Of a stretch of DNA of 64,000 nucleotides, positions 43,351 through 53,820 are shown piece after piece. Under the pieces are notes generated by a model, which saw only the letters and a program-made list of their open reading frames with translations, was not told the origin of the DNA and searched no databases. This DNA comes from Rhipidocladum racemiflorum (taxonomy: Eukaryota > Streptophyta > Magnoliopsida > Poales > Poaceae). The position numbers and the translations under genes were made by a program. The stretch is taken from positions 1,612,001 to 1,676,000 of the forward strand of contig JAYEVF010000026.1 in NCBI GenBank assembly GCA_036346355.1, given 5' to 3'. The number at the start of each line of letters is the position of its first letter. The stretch's first letter is position 1.

Positions 43351-46300
43351 ATGCATTTCTTACTTGAAATGTCGCAAAGAGAGAGCACCGCTCAACGCCA
43401 GAGAGAGAAGAAGGTCCTGCTACCCCCATCGAGGAAGGTTAGAAAGGCCAGAGGACCGAATAAAGGAGCCACAGGAGAACGCCGCAAGTGCTCCACTTCA
43501 ATGCCGAGGGGTTTGCACGGTCCTGCCCGTTTAAGGGGCGCTACTCCTCTTTTCTCGGCCAATTGGTGAGGGAGCGAGTGCCGATCACAATTAAGGACTA
43601 GAGGAAGGAAGTAAGCGACGAGCGTAAGAACCGATCTGGGACGGGTTAAGGGAAAATGGATTATACCAGAGGAAGATGAAATCAATACGAGACGGTACGC
43701 CTTGAAGAGAATGGGTGTGGCTTTGAGGCATTTCAGGGTGACCATGCATGCCGAGTTCGTGTTGAAAGACCGTACTCCCTTCCAAAGGTATCCATTTGTT
43801 ACACCCGAGGTTTGGGAGGAGTTCGCAAGGATGAGGAATACGCCCGAGGCGGAGGAGCTGAGAGAGAAGAATATCGCTATACAGAGGCGTAACACACATG
43901 CGCACCACCTCGGTTCTGGTGGGTACGTAGGGAAGAAGGCAGAGTGGGTGCGACTAGCCTCTGAGTGTGCAACCTCTGGGACAACGATGCCTTACTCCCA
44001 CATATGCGAGGAGCGGGCACGCGACTGGGTATTAGCGAGGACGAAGAAAACCTCTGACGGTCAGATTGTCATTCCAAACCCCGCTACCGCACAGATCGTC
44101 ACAACCATCGTAAGATATCTAACATAGTACATTGCATATTATATTCCCATTGTATTTTAGTAATAATTTATATTTGCAACCTGCAGGAGGAGGTAAGCCT
44201 GCAGAAAGAGCAAGGAGCATTTGAAAGCCAAGGGTCAAGGGACATCCTGTGTTCGGTAATCGGGAAGCCCGATCATAAGGGGCGGGTGCTTGCCGCAGGT
44301 GCGGGGTATACGAAGAGGTCCTTCTTTGTAGAGGAGAGCGTGTCCAGTGCCAGGGCAAGATCATGGGAAGCACGTGAGGCGCGGATCCGTTTACAGATGA
44401 AGGAGGAGTTGAAGGAGGAGTTAAAGGCTGAGATGATGGCTGAGATGATGGTGATGTTCTCCCAGAATCAGATTCCTCAACCATCGCCTATGCTACGCCC
44501 TAGCAAACGCTTTCCAATAAGGAATCATGCATTCCACACCTCAAGGTAATAACTGCTTTGCACCAAAAGGTACATGAGTAAGCTTAACACAGTTATGATG
44601 AAGGTGCTGATCACTTCTTGCGTGGTCCTGCCAAGTCTTTGGCTAGTCCTCGATCGACGACGGAATACAGATTGAGGCTGCGGGGTTGCATTTCCAAGCA
44701 AGGAGGATGACACGGTGCATGGTATACCTTTGGGGATGGGCTACATGAGGGTGCAGGTGGACTATGTCCACGATGTTTACATGTCTCATGCCCTGGAGTT
44801 CCCCCGAACGAAGATATCACCACTCTCGGGCAAGCACAGATGTCGTTCATCAAGTGGCCCGCGACGGGTGTCGTAGTGCAAGCACCTCCTCCTGCTGCTG
44901 GTACTACTGCTACTACTTCTGCTACTGCTGCTACTACTGCTGCTACTGCTCTCTTGCTCTGCTCACGCTCGCTGCTCTGCTCACGCTCGCTGCTACTACT
45001 GCATCACGCTTTGCTGATGCTGCTCTTGGTCTTTGCTCACTGTTCACTCTGCTCCTCCTACTACTGCTGCTCCTCATTCTGCATCGTGCTGCTCCTGTTA
45101 CTGCTCCTCCTCCTACTGCTGCTGCTCACATCGCATCTGCTGGTACTCTGCTGCTTGCTCTGGTACTACTCTGCTGCTGCTGCTGCTCCTGCTCCTCCTA
45201 CTCATCGTTGCTCCTGCTCCCTCGCACATGCTCCTGCCCATGCTACACAACCTGCACCTCGCTGCATTTGCACCTCCTGCACTCCTCGCCTGCAGCTACA
45301 AATCTTTGGTGCGCAGGGGCGCAAAGGACTTCTACCACGATGACGAAAGATACAAAGCAGAGTTCAGAGAGTCCCTCCGTGAAGAAGGCAAAGTTGTCAG
45401 AGGGCACAGAGCACCCTGATGATCACAAGCGGTACATACATGGAAAGCCCTTTCTCCCAAGCCAAGAATTGAATTCTTTGGGCTTGTTCACTTGTCACCT
45501 ACATGGATGGTACATCGATAGGTCACATGAGGCCGAGCCTCGCCACGATTTCATGGTGAAGTATCGAGCGGGCCAATTCCACCGCAATGAGGATGGGACC
45601 TTCCCAGTTAGTTTTGAGGATCTGTACTTTATGTACAGCTTGAAAGCCGTCGATATTTCTACCATACGATCCTGGACGCTGTGACTCTCGCACCATACTC
45701 AATCAGATGACTATTTATTGATTTTGTATTATATTTTTTAACAATTGACATGAATTGCAGGATCATGAGGCAGCGAGCCGTGATGGGTCGACACCCTGTC
45801 GGGTTTGTCAACCCCGAGATGGTGTCTGCGACCATGGCTAAGTATCAATCGGAGTTCCTTGCAGGATACATCAAGCAGGCATTGCATGAGGAAGCAAAAA
45901 AGGACTTCATTCTCTTCCCATACCACCAGGAGTATGTAGTACTATACAATTCAATTACATGTACACACTTCAACCTTGTATTAACTTATTCTCTTGCATT
46001 GTGTACCATTTAATAAGCAACCATTGGGTTCTACTTGTGGTTGTTTCGAGTCAAAACAAGGTCTACACGTTGAACTCACTCGAAAATAGACCGATGGACT
46101 ATGCGATCGAGCCTGTTTTGCAGAAGTAAGTACATTCCTCTAACCTAACACTTTACATATTGAACTACGTTAGGTATTTTTAACCTCAATGCATGGCATC
46201 TCTCCAATGTATAGGGCTTTCATGTCTTACGTTGTCGAACGTGGCCGACACAATGATAAACAAGGCACCAAACTCGAGTGGAAGCGCTTCAAGGTACAAG

Positions 46301-46606
46301 TGTCTATCATAGGATTTTTTCTTACACCTATTTTTAATTCGTCTCCTAATTTAAGTTTCTTTGTTCACAGTGTCATCAACAAGGGTGCGATGATCTGTGT
46401 GGCTTTTACGTGATGCATCACATGCTGAATTTGGTTGGTCGCTCACATGTTTTCCCTAAAGTATAAAGCGATTATTTGCACTCTGTCTATGTGATATTTT
46501 TTTACAAGCATAATACTATCAGCATGTTACAATACCAATTTAAGCCTTAAATATATTAGTGCACTACTATCTATTTTGCAGGACCTTGATATCATCCTAA
46601 GAGCCT
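43351..46606 (+). pseudogene. F: second gene, Transposase_24 region plus Ulp1-like protease
   Basis: Basic N-terminus (MSQREST...VRKARGPNKGATG), then a Transposase_24-type region (RYALKRMGVALRHFRV, RYPFVTPEVWEEF, KAEWVRLASECATSG). Next come a charged coiled coil (MKEELKEELKAEMMAEMM), a low-complexity tract (44878-45290), and a C48/Ulp1 domain: YIHGKPFLPS, IMRQRAVMGRHPVGFV, NHWVLLVVV (His), VYTLNSLENR (Asn where Asp is usual), DLCGFYVMHH (Cys). Canonical introns: 44110-44186, 45681-45760, 45933-46019, 46126-46214, 46294-46370 and 46461-46581, ending DLDIILRA. Frame breaks at about 43570-43700, 44800 and inside the tract. Confidence 0.82.
44878..45290 (+). repeat. F: CTG / CTACTG low-complexity tract
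   Basis: About 400 bp of GCTGCTACTACTGCT-like trinucleotide mosaic inside the second gene. In the upstream frame it reads APPPAAGTTATTSATAATT. In the other frames it is poly-Leu or Cys/Tyr-rich. The coding frames before and after the tract differ. Confidence 0.85.
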
Positions 46607-46887
46607 AACCAACACCGATCTCAAGAAATTACGAGACAATTTATGCGATGTCTTGGAATGAAGTTATAACGAGATGATGGTAGATATAGAGACAATTCAA
46701 GCAAATACTAGTCCATAAAGTGTAAACAAAATTTATCTGAATGTGAATGTGATACATTACAGATTGTAAACAATATTAATTTGAATGTAATGTGTGTAGA
46801 TTGTGATGTATATGTTACGTGAATTTGTGGATTGTGATGAATGTGTCATATTATCAATGCGAGGCCATTTTCGAGCGATGGGCAAGA
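46607..46887. other. F: 3' flank of the second gene
   Basis: AT-rich, no coding, with loosely repeated GAATGTGA(T/A)G motifs. Precedes the right subterminal repeats. Confidence 0.4.
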
Positions 46888-47350
46888 ACATCATCACAAT
46901 CGGTTCTTTCTCGAACCGATTGGGATATGTTTAAATATCGCAATCGGTTTGCATAAAGAACCGATTTTGATAATATTCTTATCCCCATCGGTTTCAATAA
47001 AAACCGATTGTGATAATGTAATAATTTGAATCGGTTCTACAAATGAACCGATTGTGATATTATTCTTATCCCCATCGGTTCTACAAATGAACCGATTGTG
47101 ATAATGTAATCATTTGTATCGGTTCTAAAAAAGAACCGATTGTGATATTATACTTATCGCAATCGGTTTTAATAGAAAACCGATTGTGATAAGTGTAATA
47201 TCACAGTCGGTTCCTAAAAAGAACCGACAGTGATAATGTATTATTAGTGTCGGTTAAAAACCGACTGTGATATATCTACCTTATCACAGTCGTTGGACTT
47301 TGTATCGCCACCAAAACCGACTGTGATGTCCAAAAAGAACCGATTGTGAT
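46888..47350. repeat. F: right subterminal palindromic repeats
   Basis: About ten units of ATC(A/G)CAATCGGTT, centre, and AACCGATTGTGATA. The last three use the AGTCGG/CCGACTGTGAT variant. Spacing is about 43-45 bp. Confidence 0.92.
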
Positions 47351-47368
47351 GTACGGATTGTAGTAGTG

Positions 47369-47371
47369 ACA
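47369..47371. repeat. Right target-site duplication of F (ACA)
   Basis: ACA directly after the CACTA end, matching 35716-35718. Confidence 0.88.
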
Positions 47372-49764
47372 TGGTTCTTTTGCACAAAGCCAAATTTCAT
47401 CAAACCATATTTGCTAGTAAGTTTCATAAAGCATATTTTAGCAATTCTTTTTAACAATTGAATTATTTAATATTTCAGTGAAGGTTCTATCCACCATCAC
47501 TAGTATAAGACTCTATCCGCCACAAGCTCAAAAGATCAAGGTTATCCATACATGACTCTATTCGTCACGACATAAAACAGGTTCTTTCTACCTGGTTGGC
47601 TCAATCCGCCAATTCAACATCCGAGAGTTCTAACCACTCCCGAATCCCAAAAGAAACCATTGTTTAGTTTGAAACCAAAAACCAAAGTCTACCAGTATGA
47701 AAGCATTCTTTGATTTGCCCTTGACCGTAGGCACGGCTATTCGAATAATTTTAACTCTGCAGAGGTGTACAGCTTTACCCACAAGACATGATCAACTCTT
47801 AATGCTATGCAATTAACACACTTCCTTTGGTGTGTCAGCAGAGAGATCATGACAAGGCCTTTACAATGTATATGCCTAACCCGACTCACCCGCTGAGGTT
47901 TCACCGCTGTTAGGGTTCTATCTGCCCAGTAAAGAAGCCCCCTCTTGCGCCGTGTGGGGAGTACAACTTGCCTCTATCTGGCACCCACATTCCACCAACT
48001 GGAGAGTCTAAGTTAGGTTTTTACAAATTATTTAGCCAGGTCGTACCATGTTAGACATGTGGTAGTACGGTTATGCTTAGAATGAACAATCATAAGCGTC
48101 GGTCCTTAATTGACTTGGGGCGGCACTTGCACAATGCAAACTAGTGCTCAATCCGCACCCACCCGACATTCCATTCCGCCCAAGTCCAAATCATTTTTCC
48201 TTTTCTTTTGAGCTTAGAAAAACAGTACCAAAATATTTATAATAACTTCCAAATCATACTTTAAGTCATCATTTTTGTATAATCCCACCCATGGGTCATT
48301 TTCATCAATGTTGGCCCTAAGCGATTCTACCGTACTATTCAACAAAGGTCACCATATAAGGTAAACATGGCATAGCAAATGTCCTAGGGTTACAAGTAAA
48401 CATGGATGTCAATAACAAAGGAGGTAATCGCAAATGGGATTAACTATTCACTTATATTGACATACGATGATAAACATAACATGCAAGTTTATAAAACCTT
48501 GTAAACACATTTATAAACATAGGATCAACATGCGTCAAGGGACTTGCCTTCGGTCGCAGCGAGGGTGTCGAAACCTTGGAGTTCGGCGGCGGGGTCGGCG
48601 GACTCGGACGGCTCCTCGGCTACGCGCAAAACGAGACAACAAATAAATAACAAGAAAATAAATAAAATCCAAAAATTACAAAAGTAGTACTGGCAGGAAG
48701 GTATTGATTTTAGATGAATTTAGGAAATTGAACGGAGTCAATCGGAGTTCGGACGGAAAAGATATGAGCTTCCGAAGTTCGAAAAGCCTGGAAAAATTGA
48801 AAACGAGAGAATATTCCCTTTCTTGATTTTTCTGATTTTTGGATTTGCTTTAGTCACTTCCATGTGGGGCCATGGTGTCATTGGCTCTCTTCTTCTTCTC
48901 CATGGGACTTCATGGCCAAGAAGCAGAGGAGGTGGGCTTGGAGGGGGCCGGCGGCGAGGCGGCGGCGTGGCGAGGGCCGTGCGTGGCGACGCGGCGGCCG
49001 GTCGGCTGGCGGCCAAGCACGATGAAGCTCCCCAAAAAAAACAGAGAGCCCAAGTTTTCCAAAAAAAACAAATTTTTGCACAAATTCTCATGAAACTTTG
49101 CAAAATAAAAAGATGGATCATGGAGGGAACATCTAGAGGAGCTTATAGAAGCAAGGAATTGAACCACTTCTCACTGGAGACGACGAATTTGATGAAGAAC
49201 ACGTGTTCGGCCAAGGCGACAAAAATGCAAAATTCATCTTCAAATCTTGATGAAACCTAAAATTGATGAATGAATTAGAATCTAGACCTCCACACGATCA
49301 CAAGGAAACTACCGGAATGGAGAATGAACCAACGAAGAGGAAGCTATGACCAAGAACACGAAGAACACGATGAACGGCGTGTTCTCGCCGGTTTTCTCGA
49401 TCTACCGGAAGAATGATTGTGATAGGCAAAGGATGGGTGCTACCACCGGGAAGAGGGTTCTAATACGAAGCAATGAGAGGTGGAAGCACGCGAAACGGAG
49501 TTGAAACGGTCGATTTATTGCCATAATGGTCATTTTTGGTTTTGGAAAGATTGTTCAAATTTCGGCGAGATTTGGGGTTAATGATGATGGGGGATGGACA
49601 GAGCTCGTCGCTACGGATTCAACGGACCCGGCCGTTCACGAATCGGAGCATTGATTGGAGAGTTATGGGTGTTTGAATCATGAAGCCCTAGTATGGAAGC
49701 TTCCTCCATTGCTCTAGTTCTTCCAACGTGCATAACCAGCCAAGGTTAGGGATGACACTGTAGC
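47372..49764 (-). repeat. Element A: 5' LTR, second segment
   Basis: Continues the LTR from 35718. It is alignable with LTR B (for example GGCACGGCTATTCGAATAATT and CTCTGCAGAGGTGTACAG near 47730 against 31090-31140), which confirms LTR identity. Open frames here are GC-rich chance frames. The last five bases are the TSD of G (GTAGC, 49760-49764). Confidence 0.78.
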
Positions 49765-52103
49765 TGTGATACTATGGAATGTCGAGACTTTATAATTTGT
49801 GATAATAGGTTATAAAATGTGGTAAAATGGGATAAGTTGGGGATTTTGCAACTAAAACCCTGAGATTTCACGTTTTAACGCTGCGTTCGAGACTATTTCA
49901 GGGCTTCCTGCCTCTCCGAGGTCGATTTGGGCCTTGGGGGGAATTCGTGGGCCGGAGGTGGGGCACTTGGGCCCATGTGGGAGTAGTGGGGGGCAGCACA
50001 CCCTGCTGCCCTAGCCCCCACCCCTCCATTGCGCAGCCCCCATCCCCTCATCTCCCATCTCCTCCTCCCTCTAGCCCCTCCTCCTCTTCCTCCACACCCC
50101 AAGCCGCACCACCCCTCCTCCTTGCGCCTCCTCCCCCACCACCACGTGCCCTTGCTGCGTCCCCCTCGCTGCCATGCCATGCCATGGTGCTGCCCTCGCC
50201 GGTAGGAGGATCCGCGACGAGGAGAACCGGTAGCCACGTCGCGTGGGGAGAGATCGAGTGGAGTTCGCGCGAAGGAGAGCGATCGATTCGTGTTTCTTCA
50301 AGAAGGTAATGGGGGAAACCTTTGGGGATTGATTATATGCTGTGTAGTGGTGGATTATCATGTTTTTGGATCATGGGAGGTGCTGCCATGGGGTAGATTT
50401 GTTGAAAACTAGAGTTGTATTCGCGTTCTGATCGGGCAGATTCGGAACCCGAACTAGGGCAGGCGTTTTCGCCAATTTCGAGTTTTAATCTGACCGTACG
50501 GACTTTCAGGAAGTTGTAGATAATTTCCTTATCTTTCTGTGCATATAAAGAACGTTAAAATCCGCCCAGCCGTTTGGGAGATATGGCCGTTTTACCGAGT
50601 GCTGTCAAATCGGTGACGAGATTGGGACAGTTCGTGTTCAACGTTAGATTAAACAACATTAGAGTCCGAATTAGTCTTTCCCTATAACTAGAAAAAGTTG
50701 GGAAATTTCCTAAGCTACGCGGGGATGTACTCGTTTATTCAATTTGGAGTCCTAGAACCGAAGTTATGCCTTTTGGAAGGCTGCTGTCCCGAAGGGACAG
50801 ATTTGCTGTTTTCTGATTTTAGGAGTTGTAAGCGAAGTCGGGGTAGTGGGATGTATGTGTACTGTTTTATGGGCTTGATTTGAGTGTGTGGCACGTGTTT
50901 GCAGGTGGTGTGCCTCTGGGAGTGCCCTCAACCTCTCGTCACTCCGTTGCCCGAAATTGAAGGCAAGTGTGTTGTGTGGATTGTATGCTATATGTGTTGC
51001 TAGTTGTGCTTCATAGTATTTGGAATAGATAACATGTTGTCTTGCCATGAATTACATGTATTGCTTGATATGAAGCCATTATGCCATGATTTAAATGTAC
51101 TTATTGTTGATAAGCGGATTACCTGCCATGTGATGATATGCAATACTCCTATATATGTGTACGTTGTTGTCCATTTTGCATACATGGCATATTTTCATGG
51201 CCGGCCGGTGAGATAAGTCATAACTATTCCGGGAGGGTCGGTGAGAACCGTTATGACTAGTCCGGGGCTATTCTTGAGTAAGACCTACATCGTGATTCCA
51301 TCCACCGTGGTGAATGGAAGCGAGTGATAGGCACCCTCCATCTTCGGGATGGAAGGGGGAAAAGGGTGCATGCCGATGGGTGTGCACTCAACCATACCGG
51401 TATGAGTTTCCAAGGAGACATGTGCATTGCATTGCATTAATGAAATATGTATATGATGATGTTTATGAGATGACGATGTGAATACTTATGAGTTGCTCAC
51501 GAGATGAATACATGGATGCTTAAAAGATGTTTGGAATGCTAACCATGTTGTGTTATGATGTGCTTTTGGAGATTGGTGATGATGGTTTGTTGACTTGATC
51601 TTTGTTTTTCCATTACAATACACTTTGCTGAGTTTTGAACTCACGCTTGTGTTTTATGTTGTTTTTAGGTACCTTGAGATCGGCATGAGGGAAAAGGGGA
51701 ATAGTCACACATCTCCACGTAGTTCACGCAATTGATTCCACAATGGAATCATTTGGAGTCATGACAATAAACTTAATGTGATACAATTGATGTTTATGGT
51801 TTAGATGTGTGCCAGGATTGCCTTATTCGTTTCATTTGGCTAATGATGACTTTGGGAGGCTTAAAGTGGACTTATAATGCTTCCGTGTCGCTTATTACTG
51901 CTGTTCTAGATGTTTCATATTATGTCATATTCTGCTATGCTATTATGATTGCTCGAGATCATGATTAAACAAAGGAGATGCTGCCGAAATTTTCGGTTCT
52001 AGCAATTGTTCCTTTGCTGTAATTTTCTTTTATTTGTAGTATTTAGATGATACATAATCTATGTTTGGTAGCATTCAGGCGTATTAGATGCCGGGGTGTT
52101 ACA
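49765..52103 (+). mobile_element. Element G: solo LTR of the D superfamily
   Basis: A 2,339-bp unit from TGTGATACTATGGAATG to CCGGGGTGTTACA with perfect 5-bp TSDs (GTAGC at 49760-49764 and 52104-52108). It is the plus-strand counterpart of the D LTR: for instance the AATAGTCACAC and GGTACC(T)T(G)AG region near 51670 and the CCATCTTCGGGATGG hairpin near 51340 are shared. No internal domain, so it is a recombination remnant. Confidence 0.92.
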
Positions 52104-52108
52104 GTAGC

Positions 52109-52189
52109 GCCACGTATCGCCTCATTGGCCAAGGTTTACGCGAAAGTGACGCGAAAATGGTCTAAAAATTCCGGAAAACCTTAACACCA
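52109..52189 (-). repeat. Element A: last recognisable LTR segment
   Basis: Continues from 49764 for about 70-80 bp before the H sequence begins near 52190. I cannot find the terminal dinucleotide, so the end of A is probably deleted or lies beyond H. Confidence 0.4.
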
Positions 52190-53231
52190 AACCCAAACTT
52201 GGTCATGCAAAAGGAATTCTCCAAAACATTTTTCAATCTCAAAGACTCCCACAGGAGGGAACCAAGCGATCAAATAAACCTTTGCAATTAAAACCTTAAC
52301 ATCAAACCCCAAACTTTCACGAAACAAGAAGGGTTTTTCAAAGATGATTTCTTAAACCAAGAAATAACGAAATCAAACACCACGTACTACTACAAAGCCA
52401 CGAACTTCAGCCTGACGGCCAGTGCGGCACAACTCCGCAATAACTCCTTTAACCTCAGAGAAAGACAAACACAGGGATAAATTGAATGCTTCTTCCCCAT
52501 AATGCAATCAACAGGCATCAAAACTGGAAAGGCGCCCAAAAGAAGCGCAACACTAGTCTCCTCTTCTTCGTCTTCAACCAAGGAAGACAAAACCACACAC
52601 CGCATACGGAACGATCCGCGAAAACCCAACACTTTTCATTTGATTCAAATCCACTAAAGCCAAGAAAAGCAACGAACACCGACTGACAGAACGGCAAAGA
52701 ACACACGAAGGAAACCACCATTAACTCTTCTATTTGACTCCAGTCAACTACCCGATCAACGACAGAAAGGATAAGCACTCTTCTCCTACAGGGGTCAATA
52801 GTTCTTCGGTGATGGCGCTAACCGGCCACACCGTCAAACCTCACCCTTACTATGAAATAAGAGAGGTGACCGAAACCCTTCGGCACCAAAACCCCACTTT
52901 TACCACCACAACAGGAATAATTCAATCATTTATCTCATAGACATAGCAACGTAATATATCAAATATAGCATTTAGCAACAAGACTTAAATATAACATTTA
53001 AGCGTAAACAACGATACCCATACCATTCCTACTGTGCATCCATGTGTGTCAAATTTTAGATTAGTTATACCACTTTTGCACGTTTTAATGTTGCTATCCT
53101 ATGACAAAATTTTAGTAAAAACCTAAGCCATGTTTCTAAGTTATTCCACATCACATTTTAGTTGTACCCTATAGCATGACACTAAAAATACACCTTCCAA
53201 GGACCTACAGCCCGCTCTGATACCAACTGTA
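52190..53231 (-). mobile_element. Region H, copy 1: gypsy leader with primer-binding site
   Basis: Non-coding leader homologous to that of D, nearly identical to 56691-57731. The minus strand has a perfect TGGTATCAGAGC primer site at about 53216-53227, followed by the LTR end at 53230. Open frames here are in untranslated leader. Confidence 0.82.
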
Positions 53232-53820
53232 ACACCCCAGCATTTATTATGCCTGAATGCTACAAAACATAAGCTAAACAACATCTAAATACCACATTTA
53301 ACATGAAATTCCAGCAAAGGCGCATATGCTAAAAACCGAGATTTCGGCAGCATCTCCTTTGTTTTAACATGCTACGATGAATCAACAATATTATAGCAAT
53401 GTAAGGCAATATGAGAGACATCTAAAACAGCAATTATTAAAGACTTAACGTCAATATAAGTCTAACATCAAGCACTTAATGTCTCCAAGTGTCAAATGAA
53501 CAAATAAACTCTCAAATAGTAAAGCTAAACATTAAAGCAATGATCATCACACGCAATTTATTATCAAACTAATAGAATGACTTGTGGAATCATTATGGTG
53601 AAGCTACGTGTCGGCGTGTGACTATTTCCCTTCCCCGCATGCCGATCTCATGGTACCTAAAACAACAAGAAAACACAAGCGTGAGTTCGAAACTCAGCAA
53701 GCATATTGCAATGGACAACAAGAACATCAACATGGCAATAACATCTCCCATCATGTAAATCATTTTATTCATAAACACTTAACATTGTCATCATCGATAT
53801 GTATGCGATGTAATGCGAAG
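53230..53820 (-). repeat. Region H, copy 1: partial LTR
   Basis: Starts TGTAACACCCCAGCATTT on the plus strand and follows the D LTR for about 590 bp (ATTTCGGCAGCATCTCC, AATAGAATGACTTG-like, CAAGCATATTGCAATGGACAA). It then stops matching at GATGTAATGCGAAG. Confidence 0.85.

Larger units (their letters stand above)
35719..47368 (+). mobile_element. Element F: CACTA (En/Spm-type) DNA transposon
   Basis: An 11,650-bp element starting CACTACTACAGAATGAC and ending GATTGTAGTAGTG, giving a 10-bp terminal inverted repeat CACTACTACA. It is flanked by a perfect 3-bp TSD (ACA), as CACTA transposase produces. It has dense palindromic subterminal repeats at both ends plus two internal clusters, a TNP2-type transposase gene, a second gene with a Transposase_24 region and a Ulp1-like protease, and a minus-strand acidic gene. 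Both main genes carry frameshifts, so movement now would need help in trans. Confidence 0.95.

Noticed and set aside
44764..45684. Plus-strand frame of 306 codons, Cys/Tyr/Leu-rich
   Set aside because: The first two thirds are the wrong frame of the CTG/CTACTG tract. Only the last part (Ulp1 lead-in) is real and belongs to the second CACTA gene.
48738..49260. Overlapping frames of 65-145 codons on both strands
   Set aside because: GC-rich part of the LTR of A. Frames are mutually overlapping, with no domain or conserved start.
49893..50361. Pro/Ser- and Gly/Arg-rich frames at the start of solo LTR G
   Set aside because: Low-complexity translation of the C/G-rich tract that corresponds to the G-rich tract of the D LTR.
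52518..52778. Hydrophobic minus-strand frame of 86 codons, repeated at 57019-57279
   Set aside because: Lies in the untranslated leader between primer site and gag. It is repeated only because the whole 1.2-kb block is duplicated.
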